DNA from: Actinomyces marmotae
Lineage (GTDB): Bacteria > Actinomycetota > Actinomycetes > Actinomycetales > Actinomycetaceae
Direction of reading: 5' to 3'
DNA length: 64,000 bases
Assembly (NCBI RefSeq): GCF_013177295.1
Contig: NZ_CP053642.1
Span: 930,001 to 994,000 of the forward strand
The position numbers and the translations under genes were made by a program. Numbering within the stretch: position 1 is the stretch's first letter; every line of letters begins with the position of its first letter. Below the pieces are notes generated by a model. That model was not told where the DNA came from. It saw only the letters and a program-made list of their open reading frames with translations, and did no database searches. Positions 16,662-26,149 of this stretch are shown piece after piece.

Positions 16662-18160
16662 TCGCCCGCGCGATAGACGAGCTCTCCTCCTGGGCCCAGG
16701 GCCGCCTCATCCCCCCCGCCCCGCCAGCGGCTCCGGTGACCCGAGTCGTCACCGACTCCCGCCGGGCCGGGCCGGGCTCGCTCTTCGTGGCCATCAAGGG
16801 CGAGCGCGCGGACGGCCATGACTACCTCGCCGCCGTCGCCCGCGCCGGCGCCGCGGCCGCCCTGGTCAGCGATGAGACCGCGGCTCGCGCCGCCCTCGCC
16901 GAGGCCGGCCGGGCCGATGGGCCCGGCGCCGCGATGGCGCTCATCGTCGTGGAGGACACCGTAGCTGCCCTCGGGCGCATCGCTCGAGGGCACCTCGCGG
17001 ACCTGCGCCAGCGCGCGGGGGATCGGGGTCTGGCCGTCGTCGCGATGACCGGCTCGGTGGGTAAGACCACCACCAAGGACCTCACCCGCCAGCTCCTGGC
17101 CGCCCAGGGGCCCACGATCGCGCCGGTCGCCTCGTTCAACAACGAGATCGGTCTGCCCCTGACCGTTCTCGAGGCGGACGAGTCCACCCGCTACCTCGTC
17201 CTTGAGATGGGCGCCTCCGGACCTGATGACATCGCGGACCTGGTGGGGATCGCCCCACTGGACGCCGCCGCCGTCCTCATGATCGGCCACGCCCACATGG
17301 GCGGCTTCGGCTCCATCGAGGGCGTCGCCACTGCTAAGAGCCATATCGTGCGCGGCCTGCTTCCCCACGGCACCGCCATCCTCAACCTCGACGACGAGCG
17401 GGCCGCCGCCATGGGCGCCCTCGCGCCGGCCGGTGTCCTCACGTTCTCCGCCAGCGGTGACGAGCGCGCGGACCTGCGCGCCACCGCCGTGGAGCTCGAC
17501 GAGGCCGCCCACGCCGTCGCCGAGATCCACCTGCCCGGCGCCGCCCCCCGCCGCGTGCGCCTGGGACTGCCCGGCGCCCACAACGTCGCCAATGCCCTGG
17601 CGGCCCTCGGGCTGGCCCTCGCCGCGGGCGCGGGCGCGGATGACCTCCTGGATGCCATCGCCTGCGCGGGGCTGGAGAGCCCCCACCGCATGGCGGTCAG
17701 CGATCTGCCCGGAGGCGGCCGGCTCATTGACGATTCCTACAACGCCAACATTGACTCGATGACCGCCTCGCTCGCCTCCCTGCCCGCGCTGGCCGGGGAC
17801 CGCCGCCGTGTCGTCGTCATCTCGGAGATGCTCGAGCTCGGAGAGAGTTCCGCCGCCGATCACGCCACCGTAGGGGCGCTCGCCGCTGACGCCGGCGCCT
17901 CCCTCCTGGTGGCCATCGGCGCGGGCGCGGCGCCCGCGGCCGAGGCCGCCCGCCAGCGCGGCGTGGAGGTCGTTGAGACCCCCGACGCCGACGGCGCCAT
18001 CGCCCGCATCCCCTCGCTCCTCGCCCCCGGGGACGCGGTCCTGGTCAAGGGCTCGCACGGATCGGGCGCCTGGCGCGTGGCCGACCACCTGGCCGCCGGT
18101 GGCCCGACGGCCGTCGGCCACGAAGCGACTGATGGACGTGATGGAAAGGACGCCCGATGA
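16658..18160 (+). CDS. murF: UDP-MurNAc-tripeptide-D-Ala-D-Ala ligase
   Basis: MurF joins D-Ala-D-Ala to the UDP-MurNAc tripeptide, completing the pentapeptide. The 500-residue protein shows DSRRAGPGSLFVAIKG near the N-terminus, the ATP loop TGSVGKTTTKD, the NNEIGLPLT segment, and DDSYNANIDSM in the C-terminal domain. The GTG at 16658 lies within the murE stop (GTGA) and gives the usual N-terminus (MIARAIDELSSW). An ATG four codons upstream is a possible alternative. The stop overlaps the ATG of mraY, so the three genes form one translationally coupled unit. Confidence 0.95.
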   Translation: MIARAIDELSSWAQGRLIPPAPPAAPVTRVVTDSRRAGPGSLFVAIKGERADGHDYLAAVARAGAAAALVSDETAARAALAEAGRADGPGAAMALIVVEDTVAALGRIARGHLADLRQRAGDRGLAVVAMTGSVGKTTTKDLTRQLLAAQGPTIAPVASFNNEIGLPLTVLEADESTRYLVLEMGASGPDDIADLVGIAPLDAAAVLMIGHAHMGGFGSIEGVATAKSHIVRGLLPHGTAILNLDDERAAAMGALAPAGVLTFSASGDERADLRATAVELDEAAHAVAEIHLPGAAPRRVRLGLPGAHNVANALAALGLALAAGAGADDLLDAIACAGLESPHRMAVSDLPGGGRLIDDSYNANIDSMTASLASLPALAGDRRRVVVISEMLELGESSAADHATVGALAADAGASLLVAIGAGAAPAAEAARQRGVEVVETPDADGAIARIPSLLAPGDAVLVKGSHGSGAWRVADHLAAGGPTAVGHEATDGRDGKDAR

Positions 18161-19299
18161 CCGCCATCCTCGTCTCCTCCGCCGTCTCCCTGCTCGTCGC
18201 CCTCCTGGGCACGCCCGCCCTCATCAGGTTCCTGGAGCGGCGCCACTACGGCCAGTTCATCCGGGACGACGGCCCCGAGGGGCACTTCATCAAGCGCGGC
18301 ACCCCCACGATGGGGGGCCTCGTCATCATCATCGCCCTCGTCCTGGGCTACGCCGCGGCCAACCTCGTCGAGCTCCGCATGCCCAGGGCCAGCGGCATCC
18401 TCCTGCTCTTCCTCATCGTCGGGCTGGGGCTCATCGGCTTCCTCGACGACTTCGAGAAGATCTCCCGGCAGAGGTCCCTGGGCCTGACCCCCTGGCAGAA
18501 GATGCTCGGCCAAGCGGTCATCGGGATCGCCTTCTCCGTGGCCGGCCTCCTCTTCGCCGATCGCAACGGCCTGACCCCCGCCTCCACCCGCATCTCCTTC
18601 GCCCGCGACTCCCTCATCGACATGGCCTTCCTGCGCGGCGAGGGCGGCTCCTTCAGCCTCGGCGGCGCCACCGGCCTGACCCTGGTGGGGGCGGCCGTCG
18701 CCCTCGTGCTGTTCGTCCTGTGGTCGAACTTCCTCATCACCGCCTGGTCCAACGCCGTCAACCTCACCGACGGCCTCGACGGTCTCGCGGCGGGCGCCTC
18801 CGCGATGATCTTCGGCGCCTACACGCTCGTGAGCGTCTGGCTGTCCAACCAGTCCTGCGTCTACGGGCACCCGGACATCGTGGTCAACACCTGCTACCAG
18901 GTACGGGACCCCCGCGACCTCGCCATGATCGCCGCGGCCCTCATGGGCGCCTGCTTCGGGTTCCTGTGGTGGAACGCCTCCCCGGCCAAGATCTTCATGG
19001 GAGACACCGGATCACTCGCCCTGGGCGGGGCGGTCGCCGGGCTGTCCATCCTGTCGCGCACCGAGTTCCTCGCCGTCATCCTGGGCGGGCTGTTCCTGGC
19101 CGAGGTCATCTCCGTGATCCTCCAGGTCGTCTCCTTCAAGTCCACGGGCAGGCGAGTCTTCCGCATGGCGCCCCTGCACCACCACTTCGAACTCGGCGGC
19201 TGGACCGAGGTCAACGTCGTCATCCGCTTCTGGATCATCGCGGGCCTGTGCGTCGTGGCGGGCCTGGGCCTGTTCTACGCGGAGTTCCTCGTCTCCTGA
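18157..19299 (+). CDS. mraY: phospho-MurNAc-pentapeptide transferase
   Basis: MraY transfers phospho-MurNAc-pentapeptide to undecaprenyl phosphate, forming lipid I in the inner leaflet. The 380-residue polytopic protein has about ten hydrophobic segments. Signature motifs are KRGTPTMGGL near residue 47, LDDFEKISRQRSLGL with the catalytic Asp pair region, NAVNLTDGLDGLAAG, FMGDTGSLALGG and the PLHHHFELGGW histidine cluster. The ATG overlaps the murF stop. Confidence 0.96.
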   Translation: MTAILVSSAVSLLVALLGTPALIRFLERRHYGQFIRDDGPEGHFIKRGTPTMGGLVIIIALVLGYAAANLVELRMPRASGILLLFLIVGLGLIGFLDDFEKISRQRSLGLTPWQKMLGQAVIGIAFSVAGLLFADRNGLTPASTRISFARDSLIDMAFLRGEGGSFSLGGATGLTLVGAAVALVLFVLWSNFLITAWSNAVNLTDGLDGLAAGASAMIFGAYTLVSVWLSNQSCVYGHPDIVVNTCYQVRDPRDLAMIAAALMGACFGFLWWNASPAKIFMGDTGSLALGGAVAGLSILSRTEFLAVILGGLFLAEVISVILQVVSFKSTGRRVFRMAPLHHHFELGGWTEVNVVIRFWIIAGLCVVAGLGLFYAEFLVS

Positions 19300-19392
19300 T
19301 CTCTCTCACCCCCCCCGCGACGGCGCCCGCGGCGCCTCGCCCCACGGCGCCCTTGGCGCCTCCCGAGCACCTGAAGGAATGGAAGCCCCGAG

Positions 19393-20877
19393 ATGAACGA
19401 GCTTGCCGGCGCGCGCGTCGGAGTGGTGGGCCTGGGCAGGACCGGGGCCGCCGTCGTCGACGCCCTGACGACCCTGGGCGCCAAGGTCCACGTCTACGAC
19501 GGCCGCGCCGAGGCCGTCGAGGCCCTCGCCGCCCCAGTCGCCTCGCGCATGGCGGGCAGCCCCGAGGACATCGCCGCCGCCCTGGGCCCCTCCGATCTGC
19601 GCCTGCTCGTGGTCTCCCCGGGAGTCCCCGCCACCGGCCCGATCCTCAGCGCAGCCCAGGCGGCCGGCATCGAGACCTGGTCCGAGATCGAGCTCGCCTG
19701 GCGCCTCCAGCGCGCCTCGGCGCGCCCGGGCGTGCCCTGGCTCACCGTCACCGGCACCGATGGCAAGACCACGACGGTCGGCATGCTCGCGGCCATCCTC
19801 ACCGCCGCGGGGCTCGCCGCCCCGGCCGTCGGCAACATCGGCGACCCGGTCATCTCCACCGTCCTGGCTGGGAAGGCCGACGCGCTGGCCGTCGAGCTCT
19901 CCAGTTTCCAGCTCCACACCACCCGCACCCTCTCGCCGGTGTCGGCGGCCTGTCTCAACGTGGCCGCTGACCACCTCGACTGGCACGGAGGCCCTGAGGC
20001 CTACGCCGCGGACAAGGCGCGCGTCTACGCCCGCGCCCGGCGCGCCGCCATCTACAACTGCCAGGATGAGGCCACCCGCGCCATGGTGGCCGACGCCGAC
20101 GTCGTCGAGGGCTGCCTCGCCGTCGGCTTCACGCTGGGCGCCCCCGGCCTGGGGCAGGTCGGCCTCGTCGAGGACCTCCTCGTGGACCGCGCCCTGCACT
20201 CCGCCCGCCGCGCCGAGGGCCGCGAGATCGCCACTCTGGCCGACCTCGCCCACCTGGCGCCCGGCGGGAGCGCCGACCGCCTCCCGGCCCACATCGTCGC
20301 CGACGCTCTCGCCGCGGCCGCCCTCGCCCTGAGCTCGGGCCTCCCCGGTGTCGGACCCGAGGCCGTGGCCCGGGGACTGCGCGCCTTCGCCCCCGGCGCC
20401 CACCGCATCGTCACAGTCGCCGAAGCGGGTGGCGTCGCCTGGGTGGACGACTCCAAGGCCACCAACCCGCACTCCGCGCGGGCCGCCCTCGCCGGGCTGC
20501 CCGCCGGCACCGGCGTGTGGATCGCCGGCGGGGACACCAAGGGCGCCACCTTCCACGAGCTCGTGCGCGCCGTCGCCCCCGCCCTGCGCGGTGTCGTCCT
20601 CATCGGGCGCGACCAGACCGCGATATCCGAGGCCCTGGCCGCCCAGGCCCCCGGCCTGCCCGTCACAAGCGTCGCCGACGGCTCCCCCCGCGAGGTCATC
20701 GAGGGCGCCGTGGCCGCCTCGGCCGCCATGGCGCGGCCGGGGGACACCGTCATGCTCGCCCCGGCCTGCGCCTCCTGGGACCAGTTCACCTCCTACGCCG
20801 AGCGCGGTGACCTCTTCGCAGAGGCGGCGTGCCACCACGCCGCGAGCGTCGAGAACGGGGATGATGGGCGGTCATGA
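19393..20877 (+). CDS. murD: UDP-MurNAc-L-alanine:D-glutamate ligase
   Basis: MurD adds D-glutamate to UDP-MurNAc-L-Ala. The 494-residue protein begins with a Rossmann segment, RVGVVGLGRTGAA. The ATP loop TGTDGKTTT follows at about residue 120, then LSSFQLHTT, NVAADHLDWHGG and the WVDDSKATNPHSA motif of the C-terminal domain. The start follows AAGGAATGGAAG. It stands 93 bp after mraY, the largest gap since murE, in C-rich sequence with no recognisable site. The stop overlaps the ftsW ATG. Confidence 0.95.
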   Translation: MNELAGARVGVVGLGRTGAAVVDALTTLGAKVHVYDGRAEAVEALAAPVASRMAGSPEDIAAALGPSDLRLLVVSPGVPATGPILSAAQAAGIETWSEIELAWRLQRASARPGVPWLTVTGTDGKTTTVGMLAAILTAAGLAAPAVGNIGDPVISTVLAGKADALAVELSSFQLHTTRTLSPVSAACLNVAADHLDWHGGPEAYAADKARVYARARRAAIYNCQDEATRAMVADADVVEGCLAVGFTLGAPGLGQVGLVEDLLVDRALHSARRAEGREIATLADLAHLAPGGSADRLPAHIVADALAAAALALSSGLPGVGPEAVARGLRAFAPGAHRIVTVAEAGGVAWVDDSKATNPHSARAALAGLPAGTGVWIAGGDTKGATFHELVRAVAPALRGVVLIGRDQTAISEALAAQAPGLPVTSVADGSPREVIEGAVAASAAMARPGDTVMLAPACASWDQFTSYAERGDLFAEAACHHAASVENGDDGRS

Positions 20878-22286
20878 GCGCCCAGCAACGTCGGCCCGCG
20901 GGCACGGGCCCCAGCGGTCGCGCGCGCGGACAGCGTTCTCGGCCACCCGTCATCCCCGCGCCGGTGGAGGGCCCGCCCCCCGGGCGTGAAGCCGCCGCGC
21001 CGCCCGCCGCGCCGCCCGCGCGTCGGCCCGGGCCCATCGGCCGCGTCCTGCGACGCGCTGCCAGGCGGATCGGCGGCCCCGACGGGCCCAGGGACGCCGA
21101 CCACAGCCTGCTGAGTTACTACGCGCTACTGCTGGCCACCGTCCTGCTCCTCACGCTCGGCCTTATGACGGTCTTCTCCGTCCAGCAGGTGGTGTCCGCC
21201 GCCCGCGAGCGCGACGCCGTCGTCGACTTCTCCAAGTACCTCATCTTCGCCGGGGTCGGGCTGATCGGCATGTGGGGCATGTCCCTGCTTTCCGAGCGCG
21301 CGCTGCGCTACCTGGCGATCCCCGTCCTCGTGGGCGCCACCGCGCTCCAATCGCTCGTCTTCACGCCTCTGGGAACCTGCACCGGCGGCAACTGCAACTG
21401 GGTGGAGGTCCCCGGCATCGGCACCGCCCAGCCCTCGGAGTTCATCAAGGTGGGGCTGAGCCTGTACACGGGCCTCATCGCCGCCCGCTGGTTCGCGGAG
21501 GGGCGCTGGCAGCGACTGCACTGGCTCGTCAAGACCGCCGCCGCCCTCCTCCCGGCCGCCGCCATCGCCCTGGTCATGGGCGGCGGGGACCTGGGAACCG
21601 TCATCATCCTAGGGGTCCTGCTGGCCGGCGCGGGCTGGATGGCGGGGCTGGCCAAGCGCTGGTTCGTGACCATCGGGGCGGCCGGGGCGGCGCTGTTCGT
21701 CTTCGCCTCGGTCATCTCCCTCAACCGGCGCACGCGCATCCTCGTGTGGCTCCACCCCGACCGCGACGACCCCCTGGACATCGGCTACCAGCCCAAGCAC
21801 GCCCGCTGGGCCATGGCCACCGGCGGGTGGCGGGGCGTGGGGCCGGGATCATCGCGCCAGAAGTGGGGCTACCTCACCCAGGCCGAGTCCGACTACGCCT
21901 ACGCGGTCCTCGGCGAAGAGCTCGGGCTGGTCGGGGCGCTGCTGGTCATCGTCCTGTTCGCGGTCCTGGGCTGGGCCCTGGCCCGGATCATCCGGCGCTC
22001 CAACTCCCTGTACGCCAGCGTCGTCGTCGGCGGCATCATGGTGTGGATCATCGGCCAGGCCATCATCAACATGGCCGTGGTGACCAACCTCCTGCCGGTG
22101 CTGGGCGTCCCTCTGCCACTGATCTCCCAGGGCGGCAGCGCGCTCATATCCGTGCTGCTCGCCATCGGGATAGCCCTGTCCTTCGCCAGGCGGGAGCCGG
22201 GGGCCCAGCAGGCGCTGAGATCACGGCCCGGCGCCGTGCGCCGTACGCTTGCGGTGATCTCGACCCGCAGGAGGAACCGTGCCTGA
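20874..22286 (+). CDS. ftsW: SEDS-family septal glycosyltransferase FtsW
   Basis: FtsW polymerises lipid II into glycan strands together with FtsI. The 470-residue protein has a basic, proline-rich cytoplasmic head of about 80 residues, then about ten membrane helices beginning at YYALLLATVLLLTLGL. Family motifs are GTAQPSEFIKVGL, GGGDLGTVIILG, YLTQAESDYAYAVLGEELGL and the NLLPVLGVPLPLISQGGSA loop. An extracytoplasmic loop carries two cysteines (GTCTGGNCNW). The C-terminal tail is Arg-rich. It starts inside the murD stop and overlaps murG by eight bases. Confidence 0.95.
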   Translation: MSAQQRRPAGTGPSGRARGQRSRPPVIPAPVEGPPPGREAAAPPAAPPARRPGPIGRVLRRAARRIGGPDGPRDADHSLLSYYALLLATVLLLTLGLMTVFSVQQVVSAARERDAVVDFSKYLIFAGVGLIGMWGMSLLSERALRYLAIPVLVGATALQSLVFTPLGTCTGGNCNWVEVPGIGTAQPSEFIKVGLSLYTGLIAARWFAEGRWQRLHWLVKTAAALLPAAAIALVMGGGDLGTVIILGVLLAGAGWMAGLAKRWFVTIGAAGAALFVFASVISLNRRTRILVWLHPDRDDPLDIGYQPKHARWAMATGGWRGVGPGSSRQKWGYLTQAESDYAYAVLGEELGLVGALLVIVLFAVLGWALARIIRRSNSLYASVVVGGIMVWIIGQAIINMAVVTNLLPVLGVPLPLISQGGSALISVLLAIGIALSFARREPGAQQALRSRPGAVRRTLAVISTRRRNRA

Positions 22287-23493
22287 CAACCGCCCCGACG
22301 ACGCCCTGGCGCGCCCCCTGCGCGTCCTCCTGGCCGGGGGAGGCACCGCTGGCCACGTCAACCCCCTCCTGGCCACCGCCGCGGCCCTGACCGACCCCGC
22401 CATGGGCGGCCATCCGGGCACCCGGATCCTCGTCCTCGGCACTCGCCAGGGCCTGGAGGCGCGCCTCGTGCCCGAGGCCGGCCATGACCTCGCCCTCATG
22501 CCCCGCGTCCCCCTGCCCCGCAAGCCGGGCCCCGACCTGCTCCGCCTGCCCGGCAACCTGCGCTCCGCCGTGCGCGCCGCGCGCGAGGCGATCGAGCGCG
22601 TGGGGGCCGACGTCGTCGTCGGCTTCGGCGGCTACGTCGCCGCCCCCGCCTACCTCGCCGCCCGCCGCGCCGGCGTGCCCATCGTCATCCACGAGCAGAA
22701 CGCCCGCCCCGGCCTGGCCAACAGGCTTGGCGCCCGCTGGGCCCGCTCCGTGGCCCTCACCTTCGCCTCCACCCCGCTCAAGGCCGCCAAGGGCTCCATC
22801 GAGATCACCGGGCTGCCGCTGCGCCCCGCGATCGCCGGGCTCGTCGCGTCCCGGGCCACCGCCGAGGGCGCCGCCACCGCCCGGCGCGAGGGCGCCGCCG
22901 CCCTCGGCCTCGACCCCGAGCGCCCCACCCTCCTCGTCACCGGGGGCTCGCTCGGCGCGCAGCGCCTCAACGAGGTCCTCGCCGCCTCGATGCCCCGCCT
23001 GCCCAAGGGTCTCCAGGTCCTCCACCTGACCGGCAGGGGCAAGGACGCCCCCGTCCGCGAGGCCCTGGAGAGCGCCGCCGGGCAGGACCCGTCCCTTCCG
23101 GACCGCTACCGGGTCCTCGACTACCTGACCGCCATGGAGCAGGCATACGCCTGCGCCGACGGCGTCGTGTGCCGCTCCGGCGCCGGGACCGTGGCCGAGT
23201 TGACGGCACTGGGACTCCCCGCCCTCTACGTCCCCCTGCCCATCGGCAACGGCGAGCAGCGCCTCAACGCCGCCGACTGCGTGAGGGCCGGGGGAGGGCG
23301 GATCGTCCCCGACGCCCAGCTCGACGCCAGCGCCCTGCTCTCCTTCACCGGCGTCATCGCCGACGCCGAGCAGCGCGCCATCATGGCGGGGGCCGCGGCC
23401 GGCGTGGGCGTGAGTGACGGCGCCGCCCGGCTCGGAGCCCTTATCCGAGCCGCAGTGACCAGCAGTGCCGATGCCGAAGGGAAGAAGAAGTGA
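22279..23493 (+). CDS. murG: lipid I GlcNAc transferase
   Basis: MurG transfers GlcNAc from UDP-GlcNAc to lipid I, making lipid II at the inner membrane face. The 404-residue GT-B enzyme shows LLAGGGTAGHVNPLLA at the N-terminus, GFGGYVAAPAYLAA, the HEQNARPGLANR membrane-contact segment, VTGGSLGAQRLNE and the UDP-binding CRSGAGTVAELTALGLP. It starts at GTG 22279, preceded by AGGAGG within the ftsW end. The gene overlaps both neighbours. Confidence 0.95.
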   Translation: MPDNRPDDALARPLRVLLAGGGTAGHVNPLLATAAALTDPAMGGHPGTRILVLGTRQGLEARLVPEAGHDLALMPRVPLPRKPGPDLLRLPGNLRSAVRAAREAIERVGADVVVGFGGYVAAPAYLAARRAGVPIVIHEQNARPGLANRLGARWARSVALTFASTPLKAAKGSIEITGLPLRPAIAGLVASRATAEGAATARREGAAALGLDPERPTLLVTGGSLGAQRLNEVLAASMPRLPKGLQVLHLTGRGKDAPVREALESAAGQDPSLPDRYRVLDYLTAMEQAYACADGVVCRSGAGTVAELTALGLPALYVPLPIGNGEQRLNAADCVRAGGGRIVPDAQLDASALLSFTGVIADAEQRAIMAGAAAGVGVSDGAARLGALIRAAVTSSADAEGKKK

Positions 23494-24992
23494 GCACCAG
23501 CGAGCAGTCCACTCATCCGGGGGCCTTTGGGCGCTCCGGCCTGGAGGGCAGGGCCTTCCACCTCGTGGGCGTGGGCGGCGCGGGCATGAGCGTCGTCGCC
23601 CAACTGCTCGTCGAGCGCGGCGCCACGGTCACCGGCTCCGATGCCAACGGGGGCGAGGCCTTCGACCGCCTCGCCGCGGCCGGGATCGGCGTGGTCATCG
23701 GCCACGCCGCCGGCAACGTCCCGCCCGGCGCGACGCTGGTCGTCTCTACCGCCATCAAGGGGGACAACCCCGAGTTGGCCGCCGCCCGCCAGCGCGGTCA
23801 GGAGGTTCTGCACCGCTCCCAGGCTCTGGCCCTGGCCGCGCGGGGCCGCGATTTCGTCGCCGTGGCCGGCGCCCACGGCAAGACCACCACCTCCGGCATG
23901 CTCGCCGAGGCGCTCACCGAGGTGGGGGAGGACCCCTCCTTCGCGATCGGCGGCGTGGTCCGCGCCCTGGGCACCGGCGCGCATCTGGGCTCCGGCCGCG
24001 CCTTCGTGGCCGAGGCCGACGAGTCGGACCGCTCCTTCCTCAACTACGCTCCGCGCATCGCCCTGGTGACGAATGTCGAGCCGGATCACCTCGACAACTA
24101 CGGCACGCCCGAGGCCTTCGAGGCCGCCTTCGTCGACTTCGCGCGGCGCCTGGTCCCCGGCGGGCTGCTCGTGGCCTGCGCCGATGACCCGGGCGCCGCC
24201 CGCCTCGCTGCCTCCGCCGTGGCCGAGGGACTGCGCGTGGCCACCTTCGGCACCGCCGAGCCGGCCTTCCTCGGTCCCAGCCACGAGGCCCACACCCTCT
24301 TGCGGATCACCGGCAGGGGGGCGGGCTCCACCTCCGCCGTCCTGACCCGCGCCACTGCCGACGGCGCGCGGGAGACGGTCTCACTCGACCTGCGGGTCCC
24401 GGGCGACCATGTGGCCCTCGACGCCGCCGGCGCCTGGACCGCGGGTGTCGAGCTGGGGGTCGCCGGACAGGCGATGGCCGACGCCCTGGGGGCCTTCGGC
24501 GGCACGGGGCGCCGCTTCGAGGACCGCGGCCAGGCCGGGGGAGTGCGGGTGGTGGACGACTACGCGCACCACCCCACTGAGATCGAGGCCCTGCTGGCCA
24601 CCGCCCGCGGGGTCGCCACCGCGCGGGGCGGGCGCCTGCTCGTCCTCTTCCAGCCCCACCTCTTCTCCCGCACCGCCGCCTTCGCCCCCCGCTTCGGCGC
24701 CGCCCTAGCCAAGGCCGACGCCGTCGTCGTCGCCGATGTCTATCCCGCCCGCGAGGCTCAGGAGGACTTCCCCGGTGTCAATGGCGGGACGATCGTCGCC
24801 GAGATCCCCGGGGGCAAGGCCCGCTTCGTTCCCGACCGCATCGAGGCCGCCCACGCCATTGCCGCCCTCGCGCGCCCCGGCGACCTCCTTCTGACGGTCG
24901 GGGCGGGGGATGTCACCGCGCTCGGCGAGGTGGTCCTCGCCGATCTCACGGCGTCGCCCGCCTCTGACGGCGAGGGCCAGGGGGGCCGATGA
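23490..24992 (+). CDS. murC: UDP-MurNAc-L-alanine ligase
   Basis: MurC adds L-alanine to UDP-MurNAc, opening stem-peptide synthesis. The 500-residue protein has an N-terminal glycine-rich loop, VGVGGAGMSVVAQLL, the ATP loop AHGKTTTSGM at about 130, EADESDRSFLNY, NVEPDHLDNY, and VDDYAHHPTEIEA at the start of the third domain. The GTG start overlaps the murG stop, and its own stop overlaps the ftsQ ATG. Coming after murE, F, D and G is the usual actinobacterial order. Confidence 0.96.
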   Translation: MSTSEQSTHPGAFGRSGLEGRAFHLVGVGGAGMSVVAQLLVERGATVTGSDANGGEAFDRLAAAGIGVVIGHAAGNVPPGATLVVSTAIKGDNPELAAARQRGQEVLHRSQALALAARGRDFVAVAGAHGKTTTSGMLAEALTEVGEDPSFAIGGVVRALGTGAHLGSGRAFVAEADESDRSFLNYAPRIALVTNVEPDHLDNYGTPEAFEAAFVDFARRLVPGGLLVACADDPGAARLAASAVAEGLRVATFGTAEPAFLGPSHEAHTLLRITGRGAGSTSAVLTRATADGARETVSLDLRVPGDHVALDAAGAWTAGVELGVAGQAMADALGAFGGTGRRFEDRGQAGGVRVVDDYAHHPTEIEALLATARGVATARGGRLLVLFQPHLFSRTAAFAPRFGAALAKADAVVVADVYPAREAQEDFPGVNGGTIVAEIPGGKARFVPDRIEAAHAIAALARPGDLLLTVGAGDVTALGEVVLADLTASPASDGEGQGGR

Positions 24993-25993
24993 GGAGGCCT
25001 CGCGCTCCGCGCCCGGCGCACGAGCCCGTCGAGCCCGCGGGCGCCGAGGAGGCCGGGCGGGCCCCCGAGCGGGCCGCGGAGAGTGCCCATCCCGGCCCCG
25101 CCGCTCCCGAGGGGGCCGGCCCCGCGCGATACCCCGCCGTAGTGCCCGGCGCGGACCCAGCCGCCGCTTCGACCGGGGTCGCCACCAGGGCCGATCCCGG
25201 CTCGCTCGGGCGGCTGCGCGAATACGCCGCCTCCTCGGTCGTCTCCACCGGGCTCACCGACCGCCTGGCTGAGCGGCGCCGGGCTGCCCGCTCCCTGAGG
25301 CTGCGGCGCCTGACGGGCGCCGTCGTCGTCGTGCTCGTCATCGCCGCGATCGTCTGGGGCGTCCTCTACTCCCCGCTGCTGGCCCTGCGCCCGGCGGATA
25401 TCACCGTCGTGGGGGCCGAGGACGCCAGCGGCGCGGTGAGCGCCGACCAGGTGCGCGGCGTGCTTGCCGCCCACGAGGGGGAGTCCCTCGTGCGGCTCGA
25501 CGTCGATCGGCTCGGCGGCGAGGTCGCCGACGGGCTGGTCCGCGTGCGCTCGGCCTCAGTGACCCGCTCCTGGCCCCACGGCCTGGCCGTCTCCCTGGAG
25601 CTGAGGAACCCGGTGGCCGCGCAGGAGACCGATGGGGGATACGCGGTGCTCGACTCCGAGGCCGTCGTCCTCGAGACCGTGGCCGAGGCGCCCGCGGGCC
25701 TCACGCGCCTGGCCACCGACGGGGCGGGGGAGGGCGCCCCGCGTCTGACCGCCGCGCAGGTCGCCACGATGACGGCCATCATGGGCAGCCTCGACGCCAC
25801 GACCCGCCAGCAGGTCTCCCGGGCGACGGTGTCCACCGCGGGCCAGGTGGTGCTGTCCCTGGCCAATGGGGCGAGCGCCGTGTGGGGAGACGGCTCCCAG
25901 AACGCTCTCAAGGCGCGGGTCCTGGCCACCCTGCTGACCACGCCGGCCAGCGTCTACGACGTCTCCGCGCCGCATAACCCGACGACCCGGTGA
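24989..25993 (+). CDS. ftsQ: division protein FtsQ/DivIB
   Basis: FtsQ links FtsL and FtsB to the early divisome. The 334-residue protein has a long Pro/Ala/Glu-rich cytoplasmic head (about 1-100), one transmembrane helix (about 110-130, VVVVLVIAAIVWGVLY), then a POTRA domain (LRPADITVVGAEDASG...VRLDVDRLGG) and a beta domain ending in a short tail. The ATG overlaps the murC stop. It is the last gene before the separate ftsZ promoter region. Confidence 0.93.
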   Translation: MRRPRAPRPAHEPVEPAGAEEAGRAPERAAESAHPGPAAPEGAGPARYPAVVPGADPAAASTGVATRADPGSLGRLREYAASSVVSTGLTDRLAERRRAARSLRLRRLTGAVVVVLVIAAIVWGVLYSPLLALRPADITVVGAEDASGAVSADQVRGVLAAHEGESLVRLDVDRLGGEVADGLVRVRSASVTRSWPHGLAVSLELRNPVAAQETDGGYAVLDSEAVVLETVAEAPAGLTRLATDGAGEGAPRLTAAQVATMTAIMGSLDATTRQQVSRATVSTAGQVVLSLANGASAVWGDGSQNALKARVLATLLTTPASVYDVSAPHNPTTR

Positions 25994-26056
25994 GCGCGCG
26001 CCTGACACGCCGAGGAAAATCCAGGCAGGTTGCGCCACGGACCCATAGCGTTGCCC

Positions 26057-26105
26057 TTGTCATCGCAAGAATGACATAAGTATAAACCTCAACGTGAGGT
26101 TGAGG
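26057..26105 (+). promoter_or_regulatory. candidate ftsZ promoter with palindrome over the start site
   Basis: A near-consensus sigma-70-type promoter is visible: TTGTCA (26057-26062), an 18-bp spacer, and TATAAA (26081-26086). This is one of the few AT-rich patches in the cluster. Directly behind lies the inverted repeat AACCTCA-ACG-TGAGGTT (26085-26101). An overlapping alternative pairs CCTCAAC (26087-26093) with GTTGAGG (26099-26105). The predicted transcription start falls inside the repeat, so it could be an operator or a 5'-terminal hairpin of the ftsZ mRNA. Confidence 0.6.
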
Positions 26106-26149
26106 GTCGAGGGGAGCCCGGAGGGCTCGCACGAGCGCGGAGGCAGACA

